Assembly (NCBI GenBank): GCA_937951935.1
Contig: CALGAM010000021.1
Location: 1-39,417, forward strand
Reading direction: 5' to 3'
From: an uncultured Micromonospora sp.
GTDB taxonomy: Bacteria; Actinomycetota; Actinomycetes; Mycobacteriales; Micromonosporaceae
Length of the DNA: 39,417 nt
The translations under genes were made by a program, and so were the position numbers. Shown here piece after piece: positions 9,495 to 18,468 of this stretch. Every line of letters starts with the position of its first letter. Position 1 is the first letter of the stretch. The notes under the pieces are model-generated. The model made no database searches, was not told the DNA's origin, and saw nothing but the letters and a program-made list of their open reading frames with translations.

Positions 9495-11141
9495 ATGGGC
9501 GAACCGGTACGGCCGATCGAGCACATCTCCATCCGGGTGCCGTGGCACGACGCCGGATGGAACGGGCGTGTCTGTCACGACCCGCTCGGTAACGGCACCT
9601 GTGTCCTGCTGGCCAACATCGGCCATCGACGAAAGGACGCACACGAGCAGCGCGTCGCCGGTCGCGCCATCGATGAACTGCCACTCGCCGACGCCCCGCC
9701 GTGCGTCGCTGAGCGGGGCACCTTCATGTCGCCCCGCCCGATCCAGCTCGAGCGGGTCCACCCGTTCGTGGGGAAGAACGAGGCGTACCGGCACTTCCTG
9801 CCCACCCGTCAAGTCGTGCCGGCGTACTCCGCCCAGGCGGTGCCGTTCCGCTGGATGTCGCGCCAAGGTGCGGAGGAAGTCAGCCGGGAGCGGCAGCTCG
9901 ATCTGCGGCCGGAGCTGGAGGCGATCGTCGACGCGCTCACCGGCTGGAAGAACACCACCTGGATGATGCACGGCGAAAACCAGAGGACGATTCTCGACGC
10001 CTTCTTCGAGACCGTCCAGCCGGAGCGGAGTCTCGTCTTCTTCTACGCCAAACACAGTCCGCTCAGCGAGGACACCCGCCGCCTGCTCGTCGGTGCCGCG
10101 ATGGTGCGGAACGTCTCGCCGACGGGCCGGTACCGCAGCGACGGCGGTGCGTCGTTCCCGTCGGAGATGTGGGAGACAACGATCGAGCACTCGCTCCGGC
10201 CTGACCAGCGGGAGGGCTTTCTCATGCCGTATCAGGCGCTGCTGGCGGCCCGGGACCGCACCGGAGAGGACATCGACGATGCGCTGGCCCTCGCTCCGGA
10301 AGGTGGCTGGGAGTCCTTCTCATACGTCACCGAGCACGTCAGTCATGACCTTGCGGTGGACGCCCTGCTCGCGTTGCAGGCCGCCGGCCGCCGAGCGCAG
10401 CGGATTCTGGGTGATGAGGCGGGCCCCCTGGGCTTTGACTGGCTGGAGCTCCAGCTGAACCGGCTCTGGAAGCTACGCGGCCCCTGTCCCGGCCTGGCCA
10501 GCGCACTCGCCGCGCTTGGTGTCCCGCGCCCGGTCACGTTTGCCCACATGGTTGAGGCTGCGGCCGGGGCCGACGGCGACCCCTGGTTGGTCGTCGACCG
10601 GGCGATGGCCGATCCCGACGCGTTCAGCCTCACCGCCCGGGAGCATCTCACCCCCAGCCTGCGGGCCTTGTGGCAGGGCCTGCCTCGGTCCCGGCGGGAA
10701 CTGCTCGAACTGCTCAGTCGGTTCGCGATGACGCCGGCCCAGGCGCGACGCTTCTATGTGGTGGAGGAGCGTGACCCGGCGCTCACCGACGAGGCGATTC
10801 TCGCCAATCCATACCTGATTTTCGAAACCGACCGGACGCACCAGGACTGCGTGCCGTTCACTGTGATCGACCGGGGCTGCTTCCCGGACGCGAAGGTGGC
10901 CGTCACACATCCCCTGTCGCCGCCGTCCGCAATGGTCGACCGGCTCGATCCCCGGAGGGTGCGGGCGTTGGTCATCGACGAGCTCCACCGGGCCGAGGCA
11001 GCCGGCCACACCGTGTGCCGGCAGGACGACGTCGTCCGGGCGGTCGCCGGCCGTCAGCTCAGCGAGCCCTGCCCGGTCAGCGGTGACCTGCTGGACGTGC
11101 ACGGTCTGTCGGCCGGCACCCTGCCCCCGGCGCGCCGGTGA
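9495..11141 (+). CDS. Probable N-terminal part of a split RecD-like helicase-nuclease; unnamed family
   Basis: A 548-residue product from the ATG at 9495, with GAGAGGG upstream. An in-frame start at 9378 would add an Arg-rich, unlikely leader. I do not recognise a named domain. The N-terminus has a Cys/Trp-rich module (VPWHDAGWNGRVCHDPLGN ... PPCVAERGTFM) that looks like a small metal-binding or structural domain. The rest is mostly helical, with a stretch rich in helix-hairpin features (LLSRFAMTPAQARRFYVVEE ... YLIFETD) of the kind that precedes the ATPase in RecD2-like enzymes. It ends in GTGA, overlapping the helicase start. The downstream frame reads smoothly on from this one if one base is restored near the C-run at 11123-11128, so I infer that the two were one ~1240-residue protein. 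It could also be a genuine separate subunit. Confidence 0.6.
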   Translation: MGEPVRPIEHISIRVPWHDAGWNGRVCHDPLGNGTCVLLANIGHRRKDAHEQRVAGRAIDELPLADAPPCVAERGTFMSPRPIQLERVHPFVGKNEAYRHFLPTRQVVPAYSAQAVPFRWMSRQGAEEVSRERQLDLRPELEAIVDALTGWKNTTWMMHGENQRTILDAFFETVQPERSLVFFYAKHSPLSEDTRRLLVGAAMVRNVSPTGRYRSDGGASFPSEMWETTIEHSLRPDQREGFLMPYQALLAARDRTGEDIDDALALAPEGGWESFSYVTEHVSHDLAVDALLALQAAGRRAQRILGDEAGPLGFDWLELQLNRLWKLRGPCPGLASALAALGVPRPVTFAHMVEAAAGADGDPWLVVDRAMADPDAFSLTAREHLTPSLRALWQGLPRSRRELLELLSRFAMTPAQARRFYVVEERDPALTDEAILANPYLIFETDRTHQDCVPFTVIDRGCFPDAKVAVTHPLSPPSAMVDRLDPRRVRALVIDELHRAEAAGHTVCRQDDVVRAVAGRQLSEPCPVSGDLLDVHGLSAGTLPPARR

Positions 11142-13224
11142 CCGGCGTGACCCTGGCTGACGGGACCCCGGCACTGCAGCTCACCGAAACCGCGACGGTC
11201 GGGCGGCTGATTCGGGAGCAGGTCGAACGGCGGCTGCGGGCGGCGCCGATCGGCGGGGCGCCGGACTTCGCCCGTCTGCTCGACGCGGTCCTCGGCATGC
11301 CGGCTTCGGAGCTCTCCGCCGAGGAGCGGCGGGCCGAAGACCTCGCCCGACGGGAGAAGGTGGCGGCGTTGGAGACGCTCTACGCATCCCGGATCAGCGT
11401 GCTGGTCGGCTCTGCCGGCACCGGCAAGACCACACTGCTGCGGGTGCTTCGGCACGCCCCGTCGGTCGCGGCAGGGGGCGTGCTGCTGGTCGCGCCGACC
11501 GGCAAGGCCCGGGTCCAGCTCGAGCACCGGGTTCGTGCACAGGCCGTCACCCTCGCCCAGTTCCTCATCCGTACCGGTCGCTATGACCCCGAGACGGAAC
11601 GCTATCGCGTGACCGGTGACGCCCAGAGCCGGGCGAAGGACTACCGGACGGTGGTGGTGGACGAGGCGTCGATGCTGACCGAGGAGCAGCTCGCGGCCCT
11701 GCTCGACGCGGTCACCGGGGTCGAGCGGCTGGTGTTGGTCGGCGACCCGCGCCAGCTTCCGCCGATCGGAGCGGGTCGGCCGTTCGTCGACCTCATTCGC
11801 CGGCTCGCTCCCGAGGACATCGCAACCCGCACGCCGCGCTGTGCCCCCGGCTACGCCGAGCTGACCATCCCACGCCGGCAGACCGGCCCGGAACGCGACG
11901 ACCTGGTGCTGGCCAGCTGGTTTGCCGACGGCGAGCTGTCCCCCGCCGCCGACCTGGTGTGGGAGCGCCTGCGGACCGGAGTGGCGATGGAGACGCTGCG
12001 GGCGGTCCCGTACCGCCGCGCCGAGCTGTTCGAGACGTTGCTCGGCGTGCTGCGCGAGGAGATCCCGGAGCTCAGAAAGGCCTCAGACGAGGAGCTGGCG
12101 ACGGCATTCGGCGAAAGCTATGGCGGCCAGGTGTCGACCAAGGGCAACCTCTACTTTCCGGCGCGGACCGCCCCAAAGCACGCCGACGACTGGCAGATCC
12201 TCTCGCCGGTCCGTGGTCGCGCCTGGGGCACGGTCGAGATCAATCGGGCGTTGAAGGACGCGTACTGCGGGCGCGCGCTTGACCAGGCGACGGGACCGCG
12301 CCGCTACCACGCCAAGCCGATTGGACCGGAACGGATCGTCGTCGGCGACAAGGTGATCAACCTCCGGAACCACATGTTCAAGGAGAAGCAGGTCTACCCG
12401 AAAGACGCGGAGCTGTTCGTCGCCAATGGCGAGATTGGGGTGGTGGTCGGCCAGAGCCGCTCGGGCGCGGTGACGTGGACGCCGAACAAGACCGAGATTG
12501 CGTTCAGCGGCCGTCCCGGTGTCAAGTACGACTATCACGACTGGTCGGACGACGACCGAGCGCCGATGTTGGAGCTCGCCTGGGCGATCACAATTCACAA
12601 GGCCCAGGGCAGCGAGTTCGGCATCACGCTCGTCGTCCTGCCTGCGGGCGGAGCTGGGCTCAGCCGCGAGCTGCTTTACACCGCGCACTTACCCGCCAGC
12701 AGCAGAAAGTGGTGCTACTGCACGAGGCACCCCTGGACGAGGTCGCGAGACTCGGGTCCGCGATCAACTCCGACACCGCTCGGCGGCTGACCAATCTGTT
12801 CAGCCCTTCCCGACCGATTCGGGTGGGTGATGTGGTCCTAGACGGCGGACTGGTGCACCACACGCAGCGCGGGGAGCTGGTCCGCAGCAGGAGTGAACTG
12901 CTGATCGCGAACCTGCTGCACGAGCTGGGTGCGTCATACGACTATGAGGTGCCGTTCACCGGTGCGGACGGCCGGATGGTCCGGCCGGACTTCACGATCC
13001 TGGGCGAGTTTGGGGAAACCGTCCTCTGGGAGCACCTCGGTACGCTCGGCGACCCGCGGTATGCCGCAAGGTGGGAGGAATAAAAGGACTGGTACGCCCG
13101 CAACGGTGTCCTGCCGATGGAGGAGGGTGGTGGCCCGAACGGAATGCTCCTGGTCACCGACGACCAGAACGGGGTCGACTATCACGGCTGGCGCCGGCTC
13201 GCGATGAAGGCGCTCGGACTCTGA
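11138..13224 (+). pseudogene. RecD-like SF1B helicase fused to PD-(D/E)XK-type nuclease, disrupted
   Basis: The ATPase core is intact in the first frame (11138 to ~12685): Walker A GSAGTGKT (residues 91-98), PTGKAR (120-125), VVVDEASML (DE at 175-176), GDPRQLPPIGAG, and motif V ITIHKAQGSEF. The next motif should read YTALTR. It is broken by two extra bases (CA, 12686-12687), after which that frame runs on to a stop at 12790. The correct continuation LTRQQQKVVLL lies in the frame beginning 12688. That frame carries a nuclease-like tail (RSRSELLIANLL, RPDFTI, VLWEHLG) with the spacing of PD-(D/E)XK enzymes. It then meets a TAA at 13081-13083, where a Lys is expected. Coding character resumes as KDWYARNGVLP and ends at TGA 13224. 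Two or three lesions argue for real decay rather than one read error. Confidence 0.78.
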
Positions 13225-13308
13225 GTGGCGACCGGCACCTTCGGCGGGTTGGCCTCCACGGCGCCGACCACCTCGGCGCGCTGTCTGGTGTCGGGCTCAT
13301 GGCTGCCT

Positions 13309-15900
13309 TCACACGCTGCCGGGCGGGCTCGGCGGTACCCGAGCACCCGTCGTCCGCACGCCCCGTGCCCGGCCCACTTCCTTGGCGAGGTCGTCGACGA
13401 CGCGCCAGACCGCCGGATCGACCCAGTAGCCGGAATGCCGCCTCGGGACCGGTACCGGCTGGCCGTGGACGTACCAGTTGGTGGCCGGGTCGGGCAGTTC
13501 GACGTCGACCTGGGCCGGGTGGCCGTCCGGGAAGACCGGGCCGCCGATGTAGTCCGTGCGGTAGTGGAAGTTCCGCCAGGCGACGAGTCGGGCCTCGGCG
13601 TCGTCGCCGGTCGGCGCGAGCCGGCGCAGCACGGACTCGTTGAAGTACGCGGGAAACGCCCAGGCGTACAGCGTGGTCAGGGGCGACCCGAAGGTGACCA
13701 GGGCCACCGCGTCGTCGGGTGGGCGGTGGTCGCGTTGCAGCAGGGCGGCGGCGGCCAGCACCGTACCCTGGCTGTGCGCGGCGAGGACCACCCGTCCGCC
13801 GTTGTCGTGCAGCCGCCACAGCCGTCGCTGCAGCTCGGGCACGGCGCGTTCGGCGTAGGACGGCGGTGCCAGCGGATGGTACGCGCGCGGCCAGAAGGTC
13901 AGGACGTCCCACAGCACGCCGATGCGGCGTCGGCTGTGCAGGTCCCGCCAGCCGCGCCGGAGCACCACGAGCATCACCACCGGGATGCCGGACGCCAGGT
14001 AGCTGCCGAACGTCACCGTCCACTGCGCACCCCAGGGCTGCGCGCCGTGCACCCAGTAGCGGACCAGGAGCACGGTGAGCAGCGCGGTGCCGGTCGTCGC
14101 GATCGCGGTGAGCAGCTTGTCGAGGTCGCGGGGCATCTGGGCGACCCGGCGGGCCCGGGCGATCCGGCCCGCCCAGCCGCCACCGAGGCGGGTTCGGCCC
14201 ACCCACCCGTGGTCGGGGTGTGGCCAGGCCGGCCAGCCGGTGTCGGGGCGGAGCCGGAGGGTCCGACCCCTGGGCCGCCGGGTGGGCGGGTCGTCGTCGA
14301 GGGCGTCGCGTTGCCAGCCCGGCTCGGCCTCCGGCCGGGGCCGCTGTCCGCGGTACCAGGCCCGGATTCGGGCCAGCGCCACCGGATCGGTGCCGGCCCG
14401 TACGTAGCTGACCAGTTCGTACACGACGAACAGCAGGATCAGCGCCAGCGGGACCAGGGTCAGGTAGGGCACGAGCTTGCCGACGAAGGGATAGACGTAC
14501 AGCGCCACCCGGTCGGTCGGGCCGTCCGGCGGGCGGGCCCGGAGCGAGACCCTGGCGGTCAGGGCCGCGACCCGCGTCATCACGCTGACCAGCACGACGT
14601 TGAGGGTGAACACGCTGAGGGCGAGCGCGACGAACGGGCCGAAGATCCAGAAGGCGCCCCGGGTCCAGCCGCCCGGCACCGTGGCGGCCAACACCAGCAG
14701 CGGTGTGAGAAGGACGGCGCCGAGGGTGAGGTCCGCCACGATCCGCATCCCGGGCAGGTGGCCGAACGACTGGGCGTACGCCGGCTGCGCGGCGGCGAAC
14801 CAGCCGGCGAGGCAGACGGCGGCGGCGCCGAGCCCGAGCAGCACCAACGGCACGGGGGCCGGCCGATGCTCGACGACGGTGAAGACGAACGTCGCGAGCA
14901 GGACCAGCCCGCCGAGGGCCAGTGCGACGTGGCCGGCCACGACGGCCCTGCCGACCCCGACCTGGTGCCCGCTCGCGAGGACGGTGTGCGCCAGCGTCAG
15001 CGCGACGAAGGCCAGCCCGGCCGCGAGGTGCAGGTAGCCCAGGTCGAGGGCGTTGCGCTGGCCGTCCCAGAAGTGCCGGTCGGCGAGGCCGACGCCGCAC
15101 CGGGCCGCCGTCGGCGTCCGCCCGGCGGCCTCCGTCCGTCCAACGGTCTCCGTTCCCGCATCGGTCTCCGTTTGTCCGTCCGTTTGTCCGGAGGGCTGCG
15201 TTGGCCCGGATCGTCCGGCGGGCTCCGTGGGCCCGGAGGCCGCGTCGCCGGTCGACGCCGTCGGTCCGGGCCCGGGAGCGGTCGCCTCGTAGCGGCGGAT
15301 GCTGCGCAGCGCCAGGACCGCCAACAGGGTGAGCAGGGCGAGCGGCAGCAGCGCGCCGGCCAGGATCCGCCGACCGGGATACCCGGCCAGCGGCGCGGCG
15401 TGCAGCAACCGGATGGGCCAGGTGCCGTCGGCGCAGGCGGACTGCCCGCCGCACTGGTAGCCGAGCAGTTCCATCCCGGTCAACGCGGCGATCAGCAGCA
15501 GGTTCAGGGTGAGGCCGAGGGCGGCCCAGCGGACCGCCGCCCGGTGCAGCCAGAACCGGACGGGACTGGTGTGGGTGCGCGGACTGCACATCCAGCCCGC
15601 CACGTTCGCCAGCGCGAACGGGAAGAGCAGCAGCCACAGCACCCGCGACCCGCTGCGGGAGGTCAGTCCACCCCAGGAGTACGCCTCGACGTGCCGGCCG
15701 GCCGTGTCCGCCGTCCGGTAGAAGCCGGCGATCCGGTCCCCGGCGACGTGCTGCGGCGCCGCGTCACCGAGCAGGTCCTCGGGTGTGGTGCCACCGACTC
15801 CGTGCAGCCGGAGTTCGGTGACGCCGCCGAGGTCGACGGCCGGCGGTACCAGCCCGGACGGGCGGGGGACCGGGGATGTGCCGTGACGCTGCAGCGGCAT
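13309..15900 (-). CDS. Polytopic membrane protein with alpha/beta-hydrolase (lipase-like) domain
   Basis: An 863-residue protein starting at the ATG at 15900; a longer frame up to 16224 is Pro/Arg-rich and unlikely to be translated. The N-terminus reads VTELRLHGVGGTTPEDLL, the first strand and oxyanion loop of an alpha/beta hydrolase. Several hydrophobic segments follow (for example VLWLLLFPFALANVAGW, and clusters around 14400-15000), so the middle is a membrane domain. The C-terminal quarter holds the nucleophile elbow AHSQG (near 13770), then LVTFGSPLTTLYAWAFP and YRTDYIGGPVFPDG, where the remaining catalytic residues would lie. The hydrolase fold thus appears split around a membrane insert. 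The family is common in actinomycetes but uncharacterised to my knowledge; substrate unknown. It is convergent with the broken helicase gene and divergent from the PPOX gene. Confidence 0.72.
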   Translation of the reverse strand: MPLQRHGTSPVPRPSGLVPPAVDLGGVTELRLHGVGGTTPEDLLGDAAPQHVAGDRIAGFYRTADTAGRHVEAYSWGGLTSRSGSRVLWLLLFPFALANVAGWMCSPRTHTSPVRFWLHRAAVRWAALGLTLNLLLIAALTGMELLGYQCGGQSACADGTWPIRLLHAAPLAGYPGRRILAGALLPLALLTLLAVLALRSIRRYEATAPGPGPTASTGDAASGPTEPAGRSGPTQPSGQTDGQTETDAGTETVGRTEAAGRTPTAARCGVGLADRHFWDGQRNALDLGYLHLAAGLAFVALTLAHTVLASGHQVGVGRAVVAGHVALALGGLVLLATFVFTVVEHRPAPVPLVLLGLGAAAVCLAGWFAAAQPAYAQSFGHLPGMRIVADLTLGAVLLTPLLVLAATVPGGWTRGAFWIFGPFVALALSVFTLNVVLVSVMTRVAALTARVSLRARPPDGPTDRVALYVYPFVGKLVPYLTLVPLALILLFVVYELVSYVRAGTDPVALARIRAWYRGQRPRPEAEPGWQRDALDDDPPTRRPRGRTLRLRPDTGWPAWPHPDHGWVGRTRLGGGWAGRIARARRVAQMPRDLDKLLTAIATTGTALLTVLLVRYWVHGAQPWGAQWTVTFGSYLASGIPVVMLVVLRRGWRDLHSRRRIGVLWDVLTFWPRAYHPLAPPSYAERAVPELQRRLWRLHDNGGRVVLAAHSQGTVLAAAALLQRDHRPPDDAVALVTFGSPLTTLYAWAFPAYFNESVLRRLAPTGDDAEARLVAWRNFHYRTDYIGGPVFPDGHPAQVDVELPDPATNWYVHGQPVPVPRRHSGYWVDPAVWRVVDDLAKEVGRARGVRTTGARVPPSPPGSV

Positions 15901-16199
15901 GACGTACCACCTGGGTCGGTCGGGTCCGCGGCAGCCGGTGCGCCGGTGCCCGGTGAGCCAGGCCGGTGGGCATCCGGGGCACCCGAACGGGTCGGGCTGG
16001 TCGTCACCACGCTGCCCGGTGTCGTGCGGGCGTGCTGTCGCAACGTTGACATCGATCGCCGACCAGGACGCCGGAAGCGGCGATTTCGCCGTATCGGGTG
16101 ACACCACGTGGGCGCTCGCCTCACCGGCGCCGGTCGATCTCCGCGACCCCGCGGCGGCGTAGGGTTGGTCCCCGACGGATGGGCTAGGGGAGCACGGAC
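15901..16199. promoter_or_regulatory. Divergent intergenic region, hydrolase / PPOX gene
   Basis: About 300 bp between divergent starts, with no convincing gene. A possible -10 element TAGGGT lies at 16160-16165, upstream of the PPOX gene, but no clear -35 is visible. The Shine-Dalgarno for the PPOX gene (AGGGGAG) is at about 16186-16192. Apparent open frames here are extensions or shadows of the flanking genes. Confidence 0.35.
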
Positions 16200-16853
16200 A
16201 TGACCGACCTGACGACCGTGGCACCGGGGGCCGGACTGACGGAGATCACCTCAGCGACCGAACTGCGGGAGCTGCTCGGGGAGCCGAAGCCCCGGGCGGT
16301 GACCAAGGAGCGGGTACGGCTGCACGCCGTCGACCGCGAGTGGCTGGCCAACTCACCGTTCTGCCTGGTGGCGACCGCCGGCGCCGACGGCAGTTGCGAC
16401 GTCTCCCCGAAGGGCGACCCGCCCGGCTTCACCCTGGTGCTGGACGACACGACGATCGCCATCCCGGAGCGGCCCGGCAACCGGCGGGCAGACGGTTTCC
16501 TGAACATTCTCGCCAACCCGCACGTCGGGCTGATCTACTTCGTACCGGGGCGGGCCGACACGCTGCGGATCAACGGCCGGGCGCGGCTGGTCCGGGACGC
16601 CCCGTTCTTCGACCGGATGGTGGTCAAGGGGCACCGCCCGATCCTGGCGCTGGTCGTCGAGATCGAGCAGATCTTCTTCCACTGCCCCAAGGCGTTCCTC
16701 CGCTCCGAGCTGTGGAAGCCGGAGACCTGGCACCCCGAGAGGCTGCCCTCGACGGCCCAGATCGTCACCAGCGTGCAGCGGACCGAGGAGACGCTGGAGG
16801 AGTTGGAGCGGTACTACGGCCCGCAGTACGCCGAGCGGCTCTACCAGAACTGA
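16200..16853 (+). CDS. PPOX-type FMN flavoprotein (pyridoxamine 5'-phosphate oxidase family, MSMEG_1061-like)
   Basis: A 217-residue protein starting at the ATG at 16200 with AGGGGAG just upstream. The central part is the split-barrel FMN-binding fold: FCLVATAGADGSCDVSPKGDPPGF, then TIAIPERPGNRRADGFLNIL and VGLIYFVPGRADTLRINGRA. This is the usual signature of the MSMEG_1061-like PPOX subfamily, whose C-terminus contains KAFLRSELWKPETW as here. Such proteins bind FMN or F420 and act as oxidoreductases of unknown substrate. The gene stands alone between the divergent hydrolase and the lipoprotein operon. No cofactor preference can be read directly from the sequence. Confidence 0.85.
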   Translation: MTDLTTVAPGAGLTEITSATELRELLGEPKPRAVTKERVRLHAVDREWLANSPFCLVATAGADGSCDVSPKGDPPGFTLVLDDTTIAIPERPGNRRADGFLNILANPHVGLIYFVPGRADTLRINGRARLVRDAPFFDRMVVKGHRPILALVVEIEQIFFHCPKAFLRSELWKPETWHPERLPSTAQIVTSVQRTEETLEELERYYGPQYAERLYQN

Positions 16854-17093
16854 CCCCCGGCGTCGGCGCGACCGTCGCGACAGGACCGCCGCCGGCCGGT
16901 CCGAACCGACCGTGGCCGCAAGATCTGGACCGGTGGCTGGCGTCCTCGACCTTCGGCAGCCGCCGCGGCTCGGCGCACCGTGCCTGATGCTGATCATCCG
17001 CCGCGGTCCGGTGGATCATGTCAAGTAGGCTGGCCTGGATTCACGTTTGTGTAACGCCTACGACATTGTGTTCCGCTTTGGGGGTGCGGAAGG

Positions 17094-18467
17094 GTGTCAG
17101 AACCGATCCTGCCCGCCGCCGCGGTCGGTGGGGTCCGCGTGTCACGCCGGGCGGTGCTGCTGGCCGGCGGTGGCCTGTTGCTGGCCGGGTGCGGGGGTCC
17201 GGAGAAGCCGACCATCCGGAGCCGGGACTACGACGGGTACGGCTCGGAGGCGGGTCGCCTGCGGACCATTCTCGACCGCCGGGCCAAGGCCGTGACCGAG
17301 GGCGACGAGCAGGCGTATCTCGCCGACCTCGACCCGTCCAATCCGGAGCTGATCCAGCGTGAGAAGCGGGTCTTCGCCAACCTACGGCAGTTCGAGTGGG
17401 ACGAGTTCCGGTACGTCTCTCGCGACTGGATCCAGAACACCGACAGCGACGGCAGCATCACGTTCCAACCGGTGATCCGGATCGCCAAGCTCACCGCGGA
17501 CGCCGGGCCGGGCGACGTCGCACCCGGCGAGTCGTTCGCCTACCGGGTGGTCAAGAAGGGCGACCGGATCCTGATTCGTGACATCGTCCGGCCCACGCTG
17601 AAGAGCCGGGAGGAACTCGGTATCGTCGGCCCGCCCGCTGACGCACCCTGGCACACCGACGACCTCACGGTCCGGAAGGTGGGCGACAGGGTGTGGCTGG
17701 TCGGTGACAAGACCGTCACGGACCTCGACAGCTACGCCGCCGTCACGCAGCGGGAGCTGGCCGCGGTCGAGCGTCTCTGGGGCGACCGGGAGAAGTTTCC
17801 CGGGTACGTCCTGTTCTTCAGCCGCGACCTGGAGACCATCGGTAGGTGGTTCAGCCTCGGCGAGACCTCGCCGTCCGGCACCGGCGCCCTCGGCTACCAG
17901 CAGGGACAGTGGGGGGTACGCAACGACGGCAGCGTCTACACCGACAAGTACGTCGCCACCCGCATCGTGGTGAACCTCGGGTCGACCGAGGCGGCCAGGA
18001 CCGAACCCGCGCTCGTCATCCGCCACGAGCTGACCCACGCGGTGACCGCGCGGGCCGCCCTGACCGGCGGCGGCATGCTGCGGCCGGCCACCTGGGCGAT
18101 CGAGGGTTTCGCCCGGTACAGCGAGACGGTCGACGCCCCGGCCCGCGCGGCCGAGGTCCTCGGCGTGGTCGCCAGCGGGGTGCGCGCGGGCAAGTTCAGG
18201 AACACCACGCCACCGTCCGAGGACTTCTACGGCAAGGACGCCGGCTTCAACTACTGCCTGGGATCGACGGTCTTCAGCCTCGCCGAGAAGCTCAAGGGCC
18301 GGGACGCGGCGGTCGAGCTGTATGCGACGATCATCAAGCGTATCGACTCCGCCGATCGGTCCATCCTCGAGCTTCCGGTCTTCGAGGCGATCTCCGAGCG
18401 GGTGCTCGGCATGTCGGCCGGCGCCTTCCGGAGTCGGTGGATCAGCTACGTCCGAAACGGGAGGTGA
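17094..18467 (+). CDS. Lipoprotein metallopeptidase-like protein (gluzincin HExxH...E, peptidase MA type)
   Basis: A 457-residue predicted exported lipoprotein. The N-terminus has a twin-arginine-like SRRAVLL, a hydrophobic stretch and the lipobox LLAGC (lipidated Cys33). The start could be GTG 17094 or GTG 17139; the latter gives a more typical 17-residue signal. The C-terminal half contains H311-E-L-T-H315 and a downstream Glu in WAIEGFARYSE (E337), the gluzincin zinc-site pattern of the peptidase MA-like family. The N-terminal ~160 residues resemble a small alpha/beta accessory domain. It should sit on the outer face of the membrane and cleave, or once have cleaved, protein or peptide substrates. 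It leads a three-gene operon: the next ATG begins 2 bp after its stop. Confidence 0.78.
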   Translation: MSEPILPAAAVGGVRVSRRAVLLAGGGLLLAGCGGPEKPTIRSRDYDGYGSEAGRLRTILDRRAKAVTEGDEQAYLADLDPSNPELIQREKRVFANLRQFEWDEFRYVSRDWIQNTDSDGSITFQPVIRIAKLTADAGPGDVAPGESFAYRVVKKGDRILIRDIVRPTLKSREELGIVGPPADAPWHTDDLTVRKVGDRVWLVGDKTVTDLDSYAAVTQRELAAVERLWGDREKFPGYVLFFSRDLETIGRWFSLGETSPSGTGALGYQQGQWGVRNDGSVYTDKYVATRIVVNLGSTEAARTEPALVIRHELTHAVTARAALTGGGMLRPATWAIEGFARYSETVDAPARAAEVLGVVASGVRAGKFRNTTPPSEDFYGKDAGFNYCLGSTVFSLAEKLKGRDAAVELYATIIKRIDSADRSILELPVFEAISERVLGMSAGAFRSRWISYVRNGR

Positions 18468-18468
18468 G

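Noticed and set aside
7819..9684. A 621-codon minus-strand frame opposite the kinase
   Set aside because: The kinase on the plus strand has every catalytic motif; the antisense product is Arg/Pro-rich without domains.
11115..11160. Programmed -1 frameshift between the two helicase frames
   Set aside because: There is no X XXY YYZ slippery heptamer in the right phase and no obvious downstream pseudoknot; the later lesions make simple decay more likely. Kept only as an alternative.
13225..16101. A 958-codon plus-strand open frame opposite the membrane hydrolase
   Set aside because: It is antisense to a gene with clear domains and membrane segments; its product is Arg/Gly/Pro/Gln-rich with no motif, typical of GC-rich shadow frames.
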